From NCBI RefSeq assembly GCF_009746715.1, contig NZ_VRKW01000004.1:62001-126000 (forward strand): a stretch of 64,000 bases of DNA. The letters run 5' to 3'. The stretch is from Ketobacter sp. MCCC 1A13808. Its GTDB lineage: Bacteria > Pseudomonadota > Gammaproteobacteria > Pseudomonadales > Ketobacteraceae. Below, one piece after another: positions 46,543 through 55,308 of the stretch; the first letter of the stretch is position 1; each line of letters opens with the position of its first letter. The notes beneath the pieces were generated by a model that saw nothing but the letters and a program-made list of their open reading frames with translations, did not search any database and was not told where the DNA came from. The translations under genes and the position numbers were made by a program.

Positions 46543-47624
46543 GCATTGAATTGGACTTCAGAATGAAATATGCATCTTCAGCCGAGCGGGGATTCAACCT
46601 TGACGTGAAGCTTACCCTCCCTGCCCAGGGTATCACCGCCATTTTCGGGCCGTCCGGTTCCGGGAAGACGACCTTATTGCGATGCATAGCGGGTTTGATT
46701 CCCGTTCCCCACGCCAAGTTGATTGTGAACGGAATGCATTGGCAAGATGGCAGTTCAACAATGCCTACTCATAAACGCCCGCTGGGGTACGTATTTCAGG
46801 AATCCAGTTTATTCCCGCACCTGACTGCCAAAAAAAACCTGGAATACGCACGCAAGCGTGCAGACGATTCCAGTTCAATGGTGCTATACCATCGCGTTGT
46901 TGCATTGATGGACCTGGAACCTGTTCTGCAGCAATACCCCGCTCAGCTTTCCGGTGGTGAACGTCAACGTGTTGCCATAGCACGCGCTTTGTTAATCAAT
47001 CCAAAACTGCTGCTGATGGATGAACCATTGGCATCTCTGGACCCGGCACGCAAACGGGAAATCATGCCCTACCTTGAGCGCTTGCACACCGAATTTCATT
47101 TACCCATATTGTATGTCAGCCACTCCATTGATGAGGTCACCAAACTGGCCGATCACTTGGTACTGTTGGAGCGAGGCCGGGTAGTCACTCACGGGCCCGT
47201 TACCGAAGTGGTTGCCCAATCTGAATTCACCCTGCACAGCGGCGTTGACACTGGAATTATTGTGGAAGCCAGAGTGGTCGAACGAGATAGCCGGTGGCAC
47301 CTAACGCGAGTCGCTTTCTCGGGTGGTACCCTATGGGTGCGTGATGCAGGTGACGAGGAGGATCAGGTTGTCCGTATTCGCATTCTAGCCAGAGACATCA
47401 GTCTGGCGCTTGATAACCATTCGGACAGCAGCATCCTGAACCGTCTTCAAGGTCGCATTACCCAGATTATCGAGGATAAAGACCCCGCTATGGCCTTGGT
47501 CTGGATGCAGGTCGGATCGGTAACGTTAATCGCTCGCATTACCCAACGCTCAGCGCATCATCTTGAATTGCAGAAAGGCGTTAAAGTGTGGGCACAAATA
47601 AAGTCCGTGGCTGTTGTTCGGTAG
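46539..47624 (+). CDS. modC: molybdate ABC transporter ATP-binding protein ModC
   Basis: ModC powers molybdate import. The 361-residue protein has Walker [10 protein letters not shown] (residues 37-45), the ABC signature [15 protein letters not shown] and Walker [15 protein letters not shown]-terminal TOBE/Mop domain follows from about residue 290, which in such proteins can bind molybdate and regulate transport. The start is GTG. It converges on modE with a 3-bp gap and no terminator. Confidence 0.97.
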   Translation: MSIELDFRMKYASSAERGFNLDVKLTLPAQGITAIFGPSGSGKTTLLRCIAGLIPVPHAKLIVNGMHWQDGSSTMPTHKRPLGYVFQESSLFPHLTAKKNLEYARKRADDSSSMVLYHRVVALMDLEPVLQQYPAQLSGGERQRVAIARALLINPKLLLMDEPLASLDPARKREIMPYLERLHTEFHLPILYVSHSIDEVTKLADHLVLLERGRVVTHGPVTEVVAQSEFTLHSGVDTGIIVEARVVERDSRWHLTRVAFSGGTLWVRDAGDEEDQVVRIRILARDISLALDNHSDSSILNRLQGRITQIIEDKDPAMALVWMQVGSVTLIARITQRSAHHLELQKGVKVWAQIKSVAVVR

Positions 47625-47627
47625 CCG

Positions 47628-48434
47628 CTAAATATCGGCCATCAAAATGACGCTGGATGCTTTGAAAAATGCGCACGCCGGATCGTCTTGTCGTAACCCC
47701 AGCTCATTCAGGCTGGTGTTGGTTATAACGGCGCTGACGGATTTCCCGCCACCTAAATCCAACGTTACATCAGAGTTAACTGCGCCTTGAGCAATGCGCG
47801 ACACCGTGCCTGTTAATTTATTTCGTGCACTGGTGACAATATCCGTATCCGGACTGAGTAGCACCCAGGAGGCTTTCACTAACGCTATGACTTCGGCCCC
47901 CTGCTCCAAACCTAATTGACTGGCACTGTCATTGGTAATGATCGCAACTAGAGATTGCGTTTCGCTGATGCGGATGTCTACTTCTGAGTTAACGGCGCCG
48001 AAAGTGATTTTACTGACTTCACCGCGAAACTGATTTCTGGCACTGGTTTTCACAAAACCACTCCTGACAAAATTCGCTAAATCTTCTATTGAATGCAACT
48101 GTGCACCAATGCGTTGGATAAAGGCATCCAGCTCCGCCTGCACAGCAATGAACCCGGCGACAGTTTGCTTACCTAATGACGTTAAGGCAGTACCACCGCC
48201 CTGCGCACCGCCAACCGATCGCACCACAAGGGGCTGACCCGACATATTATTCATCGCATCGATTCTATCCCAGGCTGTTTTATAACTAATGCCGATTTGT
48301 TTAGCTGCCTTGGAAATAGAGCCGCATTCATGGATCGCCTGCAATAACAGAATCTGAGCATCTGCGAATGACTGTTGCTCTTCATTTAACAGCAATAACG
48401 TGCCATGTAATTTTGAAAGATTGCGGTTTGGCAT
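47628..48434 (-). CDS. modE: molybdate-responsive regulator ModE
   Basis: ModE senses molybdate and represses modABC. The 268-residue protein has a winged helix (about residues 15-75: SISKAAKQIGISYKTAWDRI) and two C-terminal Mop domains in tandem, with the repeats SARNQFRGEVSKI and SARNKLTGTVSRI. I chose the ATG at 48434. A GTG eight codons upstream is possible, and no ribosome site decides strongly. Its likely target is the operator at 44945-44970 upstream of modA. Confidence 0.93.
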   Translation of the reverse strand: MPNRNLSKLHGTLLLLNEEQQSFADAQILLLQAIHECGSISKAAKQIGISYKTAWDRIDAMNNMSGQPLVVRSVGGAQGGGTALTSLGKQTVAGFIAVQAELDAFIQRIGAQLHSIEDLANFVRSGFVKTSARNQFRGEVSKITFGAVNSEVDIRISETQSLVAIITNDSASQLGLEQGAEVIALVKASWVLLSPDTDIVTSARNKLTGTVSRIAQGAVNSDVTLDLGGGKSVSAVITNTSLNELGLRQDDPACAFFKASSVILMADI

Positions 48435-48546
48435 GGACGAGGGGCACTCCCGGATCACTCTGATTGAAAAATAGAATGGGGAATTTTAGAGTGTTGCGCC
48501 CGAGTTGGCGAACGCCCTTGTCAAACTGGCAACCTGAAGCCGCCGT

Positions 48547-48696
48547 TTAACGTCGCAAGCGCATTCTTGATCTTGCGAGTGTCCGTATGCGTTGTTTACG
48601 CAGAATGCTGGGATGAGTGGTTTTACGAGGTGCCTGTGCTGGTTCGGTAGCAACAATAACAGTGGTGGGCTGAGCAGCTTCTAGTGACTGTTTCAT
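48547..48696 (-). CDS. possible small basic protein (49 aa)
   Basis: An open frame of 49 codons starts at ATG 48696 and ends at 48547. The product is Ala/Thr-rich at first and strongly basic toward the end (about ten Arg or Lys in the last 25 residues). A TATAAT box on the same strand lies about 45 bp upstream. No good ribosome site is seen. I recognise no family, and chance is possible. It sits in the 387-bp gap between modE and the DUF4892 gene, where otherwise I see nothing. Confidence 0.35.
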   Translation of the reverse strand: MKQSLEAAQPTTVIVATEPAQAPRKTTHPSILRKQRIRTLARSRMRLRR

Positions 48697-48738
48697 GGGG
48701 CATCTACACTATTTTACCAAGGTGTATGGGCTTTGATA

Positions 48739-48765
48739 ATTATAGCGAAGATTCCCCATTTTCAA
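48739..48765 (-). promoter_or_regulatory. candidate promoter before the small ORF
   Basis: Minus strand: TTGAAA (48760-48765), 15-base spacer, TATAAT (48739-48744). The -10 is perfect but the spacer is shorter than usual. It would drive the small ORF at 48547-48696. Confidence 0.4.
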
Positions 48766-48821
48766 GGCTGCCTTGTATACATTTAAATCATAAGCAGCTC
48801 AAACCAGAGGGGCATTTGAGG

Positions 48822-49670
48822 CTAAGGAACCCAATCCGCATTGACCCAATCGACCCAGGCAGGTCCCGCTGCATCCGGTTGAGGCGCCCGGTTTCCTACG
48901 TCTTCAACCCTAACGGAATCCAATTCTGCTTTTTTCAATGCCGCTTCCAGCTCCGCCTTGAACTCCACCTCTAGCATTTTGCCGTGTCTGTGAATCACCA
49001 GCAGCTCAGGCTTTATCTGTGCCAAGTGAGGCTTAATTCGTTCCATTACAGCGGAAACATCGGCCTTGCCGTCCATGACCACCAGCTCACCGAGGTTGAT
49101 TCTGCCAGCTCTTTGTAAATGTTCCCGGATAATATGGGCATCCAACACAAGTTCCGGAACAAACAGTATTTCTTCATAGAAGTACCTGCGTCCATTGGGG
49201 CGCTGCACCAAATAAAAGGTGTGATAACGGCGACTACCGGCATCCTTGACCGACCACAGAAATTGGTTGCGGTCAGTGCCGTACAAAATCGGCTGCTCAA
49301 AAACAGAATTAGCCCAGGAAAAGCTATCACCGCAGTCCCGGCTTTGACATTCGAACAGGATCTCGTAACGGGGGCTTTCAAGGAACAATCGGACTTGCTG
49401 CTCAGCTTCTTCCAGCGGAACATCACTGGTAAGCTCCCATACGGTTGACGAAAACTGGCCTTGCAGGCGTTTATACTTAGCCGGGATATTTCGTCCCGCG
49501 ACACGATCCAGCTTCACTCTCCCCAGGGGTAACATATAATGACGATCGGCCTGTTCTGCTTGTTTTACGACTTTCGTATCCTGAAAAATCACCTCGGTTG
49601 TTTGTGCAAACCCTTGCCAACTGGCCATAATTAACCCAAAACCTAGCAGTCCTATAAGGATTTTATTCAT
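48822..49670 (-). CDS. DUF4892 domain protein, secreted
   Basis: The 282-residue product has a signal peptide (about residues 1-22, ending FAQ). The body matches what I know of DUF4892 proteins of pseudomonads: an N-terminal part with LGRVKLDRVAG, and a central CQSRDCGDSFSWAN segment holding a probable disulfide pair. A YHTFYLVQRPNGRRYFYE strand region follows, and the C-terminal half resembles an OmpA-like fold. Function is not known. It stands alone, facing away from the SDR gene across 180 bp. Confidence 0.82.
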   Translation of the reverse strand: MNKILIGLLGFGLIMASWQGFAQTTEVIFQDTKVVKQAEQADRHYMLPLGRVKLDRVAGRNIPAKYKRLQGQFSSTVWELTSDVPLEEAEQQVRLFLESPRYEILFECQSRDCGDSFSWANSVFEQPILYGTDRNQFLWSVKDAGSRRYHTFYLVQRPNGRRYFYEEILFVPELVLDAHIIREHLQRAGRINLGELVVMDGKADVSAVMERIKPHLAQIKPELLVIHRHGKMLEVEFKAELEAALKKAELDSVRVEDVGNRAPQPDAAGPAWVDWVNADWVP

Positions 49671-49850
49671 CGTCGTCTCATTAAATGTGGGAGTATAGAA
49701 GCTAACAAAGCACTAAACCCCTTTCAAGACAAAGACCTGTCTAATCTCAGACTAATAGCGACAATTTCTGATTGGGCGTACCATGAATTCACTTGAAGTG
49801 CTGTTATCTCAACAACCACTACCACATATTCTTAAACAGGAGACGTAAGC

Positions 49851-50693
49851 GTGGAGCGTTCTGTAACTAAACGGGTTCTAATCACCGGTGGGGCCAGCGG
49901 CCTGGGAAAATCACTAGCGACTTATTTCTTATCCCAGGGCCATCACGTCTGTATCGTTGACGTCAACGACGAACGAGGCAAACAGGCTCTCGAATCATTC
50001 AGCGCCACTGGCACTCAAGGTGAGGTGTTTTTCCAACGCTGTGACGTCACCAAAGCGGACGATCTGCAAGCAGCCGTAAATGCCGTAACTGACCGCTGGG
50101 GCGGCCTGGATGTCATGGTGAACAATGCCGGTGTCGCCGGTGGTGGTCCGTTCGACTGGGTTAGCAATGAAGATTGGCAATGGATAATGGACATCAATTT
50201 CTTCGGCGTACTGCGGGGGTGTCAGGCGGCGGTTCCGATAATGAAAGAACAGGGCAGCGGCCACATTGTCAACATCGCATCGATGGCTGGCTTGTTGAAC
50301 CCTCCAGGAATGAGCAGTTATAACGTATCCAAGGCCGCCGTGGTTTCGTTGTCTGAAACCTTAGTCGCCGAATTGGAACCCTTCGGCATCGGCGTGACCT
50401 GCGTGTGCCCTTCCTTCTTTAAAACCAATCTGGGCGAGTCCATGCGATCCCCTGATGAATCCACTAGCGACAATCTAGCAAAGCTGATGGACAACTCTGA
50501 CGAATTAAGCGCAGAGGATATCGCCAAAATGATTCACGATGCGGTTCAGAACAAGGGCTTTTTGCTAATGCCTCACGATAAAGCGCGTGCGGCATGGGAA
50601 TATAAACAACAGGATCTTGACGGCCATCTGAAAATCCAACTGAAGCTGGCCCGCAGTGTCAAAGATCGGGCAAAACCCAAAAGTCGCCCTTAA
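49851..50693 (+). CDS. short-chain dehydrogenase/reductase
   Basis: The 280-residue classical SDR has the NAD(P) loop TGGASGLG (residues 12-19), NNAGV at 91-95, and catalytic Ser144, Tyr157 and Lys161 (SSYNVSK). The start is GTG at 49851 with GGAG upstream. Substrate unknown: a role in acyl or keto-lipid metabolism is possible, because the ethylmalonyl-CoA-type operon follows. A 232-bp gap with its own promoter suggests it is separate. Its length is longer than PhaB, so acetoacetyl-CoA reductase is not the first guess. Confidence 0.85.
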   Translation: MERSVTKRVLITGGASGLGKSLATYFLSQGHHVCIVDVNDERGKQALESFSATGTQGEVFFQRCDVTKADDLQAAVNAVTDRWGGLDVMVNNAGVAGGGPFDWVSNEDWQWIMDINFFGVLRGCQAAVPIMKEQGSGHIVNIASMAGLLNPPGMSSYNVSKAAVVSLSETLVAELEPFGIGVTCVCPSFFKTNLGESMRSPDESTSDNLAKLMDNSDELSAEDIAKMIHDAVQNKGFLLMPHDKARAAWEYKQQDLDGHLKIQLKLARSVKDRAKPKSRP

Positions 50694-50750
50694 ACCAGGC
50701 AATCTGCAGCCGTTACTTTCGTTTTAACACAGTCAATTCATTGCGTTGTA

Positions 50751-50779
50751 TAGTCGTGACTACACGTCCACTATATAAT
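50751..50779 (+). promoter_or_regulatory. candidate promoter and operator of the ethylmalonyl-CoA-type operon
   Basis: A perfect TATAAT (50774-50779) has no clear -35 box, but at the -35 position sits a dyad, TAGTC-GT-GACTA (50751-50762). Such a short palindrome over a -35 region could be a regulator site. The start codon of the next gene lies 147 bp downstream. Confidence 0.5.
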
Positions 50780-50925
50780 CTGTCCATATAAGTCGGGCGC
50801 CGTTAAAATAGGCGCTCGCAAAAAACCCGCTTTCTGTCGCTAACCCGCTGCATTTTGGCCGCGATTCTGCTTGAATTCGGCGTTAGCACCCTTTCAATTC
50901 GACTGTTTAAGGACATGGGTAACGC

Positions 50926-52356
50926 ATGAAATTGACACTATCCGACTCAGACACCCAAACCATCCTCGCCAAATTGGCGACTTCCAATCAACTTCACAGC
51001 AGCCTTTATCCGGGTGATTCGTCAGACCGCCAACAGGTTCATACGGTCTATGGCGGTGCCAACCTGTTCAAAGCCGGTGCAGCCCAAAAGCTGGGTAGTT
51101 TAGCTGTCAAAGCGCTGAATACCTATGCAGGTGATTTTTGCTCCCTGGCCCGGATTCTTCAGCTCCACGGCTTTGAATCGTTACCACTGACCCATGCAGA
51201 AGCGGTTAAACTCGGGGAAGCGGTGGCAGCCAATCCAGCACAAATGAAAGAAGCCAATCCGGCTGCCTGGTTGGCCTATACGGTTTATGATCGGGTGATG
51301 AAGAAACTTGAACGAGAGCCAATCGAAGATAGCCGCATCGATTTTGAAGACGGCTACGGTAACCGACCAGACGATGAAGAAGACGCTGACGCGGTGCGTA
51401 GCGCTGAGCAAGTAGCCCAGGGCATGGAAGAAAAAACCCTGCCGCCCTTTATTGGTATTCGCATTAAAACCTTCACTGAAGAATGCCGTGCCCGTTCCGT
51501 GCGTACTCTTGATTTATTCCTTACGCGGTTGGCGGAATTGACCTCAAGTAAATTGCCGGATAATTTTATTATCACTCTGCCCAAGGTCACTCATCCTGAG
51601 CAGGTATCGGCGCTGGCCGATCTATTGGACATCATTGAAGAGAAATGCGGTTACGCAGCACAATCCATCAAACTGGAAATCATGATTGAGACCACGCAGG
51701 CGATCATTGACGCTGATGGCTCCAATCAGGTGCGGGTATTAGCGGCCGCCGCTCGTGGTCGTTGCCGTTCGGCGATCTTCGGAACCTACGATTACACGGC
51801 CACCTGCAATATTACCGCAGCTTACCAGACACACACCCACCCTGCTTCCGATTTTGCACGTCATGTTCTGCAGGTTTCTTGTGCGGGAACCGGCATCACG
51901 ATCAGTGATGGTGCAACCACAGTCATGCCGATCGGTCCCCACAAAGGCGAACTTTCCACGCAACAACAGCTTGAAAACGCGGCTGTGGTGCATTCTGCAT
52001 GGAAATTGCATTACGACAACATTATGCACTCTTTGCGTCATGCCTATTACCAGGGCTGGGATCTGAACCCAGCTCAGCTACCGATTCGCTACGCGGCGGT
52101 TTACAGCTTCTTTCTGCAAGGATTACCGGACGCATCGAAACGTCTGGAAGCCTTTATCGGAAAAGCAGCACAAGCTACGCTGGTTGGTAATACCTTTGAC
52201 GATGCTGCAACAGGGCAAGGCTTACTGAACTTCTTCCTGCGTGGGATTGCCTGTGGCGCCATAACCGAGGAAGAAGCCGTGGCCACCGGTATCACAATGG
52301 ATGAGCTTCGATCTCGATCCTTCGTGCACATTGTTTCCAACCGGGCACACGGTTAA
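50926..52356 (+). CDS. large CitE-like lyase (HpcH/HpaI aldolase superfamily, DUF6986-type), candidate beta-methylmalyl-CoA lyase
   Basis: The 476-residue protein belongs to the citrate lyase/malyl-CoA lyase superfamily, with a TIM-barrel core that binds Mg and CoA thioesters. Visible family features are IDFEDGYGNRPDDEED (acidic, possible metal region), IRIKTFTEE, and LEIMIETTQAI with the metal-binding Glu. The later FGTYDYTATCNI segment is also present. It is much longer than the roughly 320-residue Mcl1 of alphaproteobacteria. In this operon the missing step is cleavage of beta-methylmalyl-CoA to propionyl-CoA and glyoxylate, which this enzyme could do; that is inference. The ATG follows GGGTAACGC, a modest ribosome site. 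It precedes mcd by 32 bp. Confidence 0.75.
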   Translation: MKLTLSDSDTQTILAKLATSNQLHSSLYPGDSSDRQQVHTVYGGANLFKAGAAQKLGSLAVKALNTYAGDFCSLARILQLHGFESLPLTHAEAVKLGEAVAANPAQMKEANPAAWLAYTVYDRVMKKLEREPIEDSRIDFEDGYGNRPDDEEDADAVRSAEQVAQGMEEKTLPPFIGIRIKTFTEECRARSVRTLDLFLTRLAELTSSKLPDNFIITLPKVTHPEQVSALADLLDIIEEKCGYAAQSIKLEIMIETTQAIIDADGSNQVRVLAAAARGRCRSAIFGTYDYTATCNITAAYQTHTHPASDFARHVLQVSCAGTGITISDGATTVMPIGPHKGELSTQQQLENAAVVHSAWKLHYDNIMHSLRHAYYQGWDLNPAQLPIRYAAVYSFFLQGLPDASKRLEAFIGKAAQATLVGNTFDDAATGQGLLNFFLRGIACGAITEEEAVATGITMDELRSRSFVHIVSNRAHG

Positions 52357-52388
52357 GCACCCGCAATTCCTTTTCTATGGAGAACATA

Positions 52389-54062
52389 ATGTCGTCAGCC
52401 ATCGAACAAGCACGATCCTTAATTGATCTTGCTCAAACGTCGTTGAATTCCGCACTCAGCCACCTGAAGGCGGGTGCCTTGGATAACGGTCGTGTGTCTG
52501 GATCCAAGCTGGATGAGAAGCAATTGGCCTGTTATGAATTAGCTTACTGTGAAGCTGAAGTTACAGCGGCCAATGTCATGCTGGACTACAGCCAGAAAGT
52601 GCGGGCAGATAAGGGCGGAAGCGATGAATTGCGCATAGAAGAAGCCTTGGCCCTACAATACAGTGCAGAAACTTTGCAAAATACCCGCGCCCGCTTCAAC
52701 ACACGCCGTGGGGATTATGGGTTCAGCCGCGAACAACTGGCAAAAACGCTGGATAGCGATACGGTGGACGACTTCATTAATCTGTATCTGTCCACCGAAA
52801 AACTGGAAGCTGTCGGTAAAACGATATTGAACAATGAAGGTTACGTCGGCGAGTACATGCTCGACGATGAAAAAGCAATGATGCGGGATTCGTTCCGCGC
52901 CTTCGCTTCCGACGTAGTCATGCCCCTAGCAGAACACATTCACACCAAAGACCTGGATATCCCCGATGAAATACTCAAACCATTAGTTGAATTGGGCTGC
53001 TTTGGTCTGTCAATCCCCATGCAGTACGGTGGTATTCAGCCCGACGACAGCGAAGACAATCTAGGCATGATCGTGGTGACTGAGGAACTCTCTCGTGGCT
53101 CTCTCGGCGCAGCTGGCAGCTTAATCACCCGTCCTGAAATAATGGCCCGTGCGCTATTAAAAGGCGGCACTGAAGACCAGAAGCAATACTGGTTACCCAA
53201 ATTAGCGCAGGCCGAGCCTCTCAATGCCGTTGCGGTAACGGAACCCAATTTCGGTTCGGACGTGGCGTCGATGAAGTTAAAAGCCACGCAGGTGGCAGGC
53301 GGCTGGGTACTGGATGGTGAAAAAACCTGGTGTACCTTTGCCGGTAAAGCCGGTGTGTTGCTGACTCTGGCACGCACCAACCCTGATATGAAGTCGGGTC
53401 ATAAAGGATTGACGATGTTCTTGGTGGAAAAACCCACTTTTCCTGGTCATGCCTTTGCTCATGAGCAGGAGAACGGCGGCACCATCACTGGAAAAGCCAT
53501 ACCCACCATGGGCTATCGTGGCATGCACTCGTTCACCGTGTTTTTCGATAACTACTTTGTGCCGGATTCTCATGTTTTGGGCGGTAACGAAGGCATTGGC
53601 AAGGGCTTCTATTTCACCATGGCGGGCTTTGCCGGTGGCCGTATCCAAACCGCGGCCCGCGCAACCGGCGTTATGCAAGCCGCCTTTGAACGCGCACTTT
53701 CCTATTCAAAAGAACGGGTTGTGTTCGGCAAAGCGATTGGCGAATATCAGCTCACTCTTGTGAAAATTGCTCGAATGGCAATGCTACTGGCGGTGTCTCG
53801 GCAATTCACCTATCACGTGGCACGACTGATGGACGAAGGACAGGGCCAGATGGAAGCCAGCCTGGTGAAACTTGCCTCTTGCAAATCCTCAGAATGGTTA
53901 TGCCGCGAAGCAATGCAAATCCATGGCGGTATGGGCTATGCAGAGGAGAGCCCGGTAAGCCGTTACTTTATTGATTCACGCGTGCTCTCGATATTTGAAG
54001 GCGCTGAAGAAACGCTGGCGCTCAAAGTGATTGCAAAAGCATTGATAGAGCGCGCGGCCTGA
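52389..54062 (+). CDS. mcd: methylsuccinyl-CoA dehydrogenase-like acyl-CoA dehydrogenase
   Basis: Mcd oxidises (2S)-methylsuccinyl-CoA to mesaconyl-C1-CoA with FAD. At 557 residues the protein is far longer than ordinary acyl-CoA dehydrogenases (about 380-400). The extra N-terminal helical domain of about 160 residues is a mark of Mcd. The catalytic Glu is in SIFEGAEETL (about residue 537), the same place as in short-chain enzymes. I chose the ATG at 52389 with GGAG eight bases upstream; an in-frame ATG four codons earlier is less well placed. It is next to the MaoC gene (28-bp gap). Acyl specificity is inferred from architecture and neighbours. Confidence 0.85.
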   Translation: MSSAIEQARSLIDLAQTSLNSALSHLKAGALDNGRVSGSKLDEKQLACYELAYCEAEVTAANVMLDYSQKVRADKGGSDELRIEEALALQYSAETLQNTRARFNTRRGDYGFSREQLAKTLDSDTVDDFINLYLSTEKLEAVGKTILNNEGYVGEYMLDDEKAMMRDSFRAFASDVVMPLAEHIHTKDLDIPDEILKPLVELGCFGLSIPMQYGGIQPDDSEDNLGMIVVTEELSRGSLGAAGSLITRPEIMARALLKGGTEDQKQYWLPKLAQAEPLNAVAVTEPNFGSDVASMKLKATQVAGGWVLDGEKTWCTFAGKAGVLLTLARTNPDMKSGHKGLTMFLVEKPTFPGHAFAHEQENGGTITGKAIPTMGYRGMHSFTVFFDNYFVPDSHVLGGNEGIGKGFYFTMAGFAGGRIQTAARATGVMQAAFERALSYSKERVVFGKAIGEYQLTLVKIARMAMLLAVSRQFTYHVARLMDEGQGQMEASLVKLASCKSSEWLCREAMQIHGGMGYAEESPVSRYFIDSRVLSIFEGAEETLALKVIAKALIERAA

Positions 54063-54090
54063 TCCGCGCGTGAACCACAAGGATTCTGAT

Positions 54091-55275
54091 ATGGCATTTA
54101 CCTTTACCCCGCAACAGGAATTAGCTCCGGAGTGCGAAGTGAACCTTCAACAGATTCGCCAACCCCAATATGGGCGTTATCTGGAAGAATATGTTCCCGG
54201 TCAATTGTTTGTTCATCCCCGAGGATTCACCTTCAGCCGGGCGTCCATCGATGCCTTCTCAAGAACCTATATGCAATGCAATCCCCTTTACCTGGATCTT
54301 GAGTATGCGAAAGCCCACGGCTTCAACGACCTGACTGCCTCTCCGCAGATGGTTTTTAACGTCGTGTTGTCTCTGGGTGTTCAAAATGATTCAGAGAAGG
54401 TAATCGCGAATCTGGGATATTACAACGCGCAATTCCTGAACCCGGTGTATCCTGGCGACACAGTGCGCGCCATGACCATGGTAGTTGATCGTAAAGAGCG
54501 CGGCGCTGACAAACCCGGCATTGTGACTATCCGTACGCTGGGCCTGAATCAGCAAGACCAGGTAGTATTGCAATATGAGCGCAAATTGATGGTAGCCTAT
54601 CGCGGTGAACGTCTTGCCACAATTCCGGTATCCGATGCACCCACTCCGGCGTTCCCGTGGCAAGAAACCGCGTCAGTCAACCTTCCGCAAACCACAGCAA
54701 AACACCTTTCATCAGTACCGCAATCTGTTACCGGATGGAACACCTATGCAGCCAACTTCAAACCAGGTGACATCATCGTTCACAATAATGGCCGGACGAT
54801 TACCGAAGAACATTTTGCACTGACCTATCAAGTGGGCAACACGCATCCGCTGCATTACGATAAGGTGTTCAGTCAAAGTCTGAGCGGACCAATGAGCGGA
54901 AACCCGATCGTCTATGGCGGATTGGTTTTCGCCTGGCTGGAAGGCTTGGCAAGTCGCGATCTATCCGAGAACGCAATCTGGGAACTCGGATTCACCGAAG
55001 GCTACCACACGCAACCAGCAGTAGCCGGAGACACCGTATTCGCCCTCTCCCGAATTCTTTCGGTAGATAAGGCACCAGCTGATCTGAGCGATTTAGCCGA
55101 GGTGATCACGGTGCAATTTATCGGCGTAAAAAACATGACCTCTGCCGCAGCCTTTGAGGAATTCGGTGCCGATTTATTTATCAAGGAAAACAATAAAAAA
55201 GCCATGGGCAAAGACAAAATACCCGCGAAGATATTTGAAATTGAACGCAGATTACTGATTAAAAACGCGCGCTAG
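54091..55275 (+). CDS. mch: mesaconyl-CoA hydratase-like MaoC protein with two hotdog domains
   Basis: Mch hydrates mesaconyl-C1-CoA to beta-methylmalyl-CoA. The 394-residue protein has two hotdog domains. The first includes IANLGYYNAQFLNPVYPGDT, which parallels the same region of Rhodobacter Mch as I remember it. The second carries the typical NTHPLHYDKVFSQ and GNPIVYGGLVFAW segments. The ATG at 54091 has AAGGA upstream, better than the GTG at 54070. It lies between mcd and ecm (33-bp gap). Rhodobacter Mch is somewhat shorter, so exact specificity remains to be shown. Confidence 0.82.
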   Translation: MAFTFTPQQELAPECEVNLQQIRQPQYGRYLEEYVPGQLFVHPRGFTFSRASIDAFSRTYMQCNPLYLDLEYAKAHGFNDLTASPQMVFNVVLSLGVQNDSEKVIANLGYYNAQFLNPVYPGDTVRAMTMVVDRKERGADKPGIVTIRTLGLNQQDQVVLQYERKLMVAYRGERLATIPVSDAPTPAFPWQETASVNLPQTTAKHLSSVPQSVTGWNTYAANFKPGDIIVHNNGRTITEEHFALTYQVGNTHPLHYDKVFSQSLSGPMSGNPIVYGGLVFAWLEGLASRDLSENAIWELGFTEGYHTQPAVAGDTVFALSRILSVDKAPADLSDLAEVITVQFIGVKNMTSAAAFEEFGADLFIKENNKKAMGKDKIPAKIFEIERRLLIKNAR

Positions 55276-55308
55276 TATCAGGTGAACCAAACAACTCAGG
55301 ATATCAAG

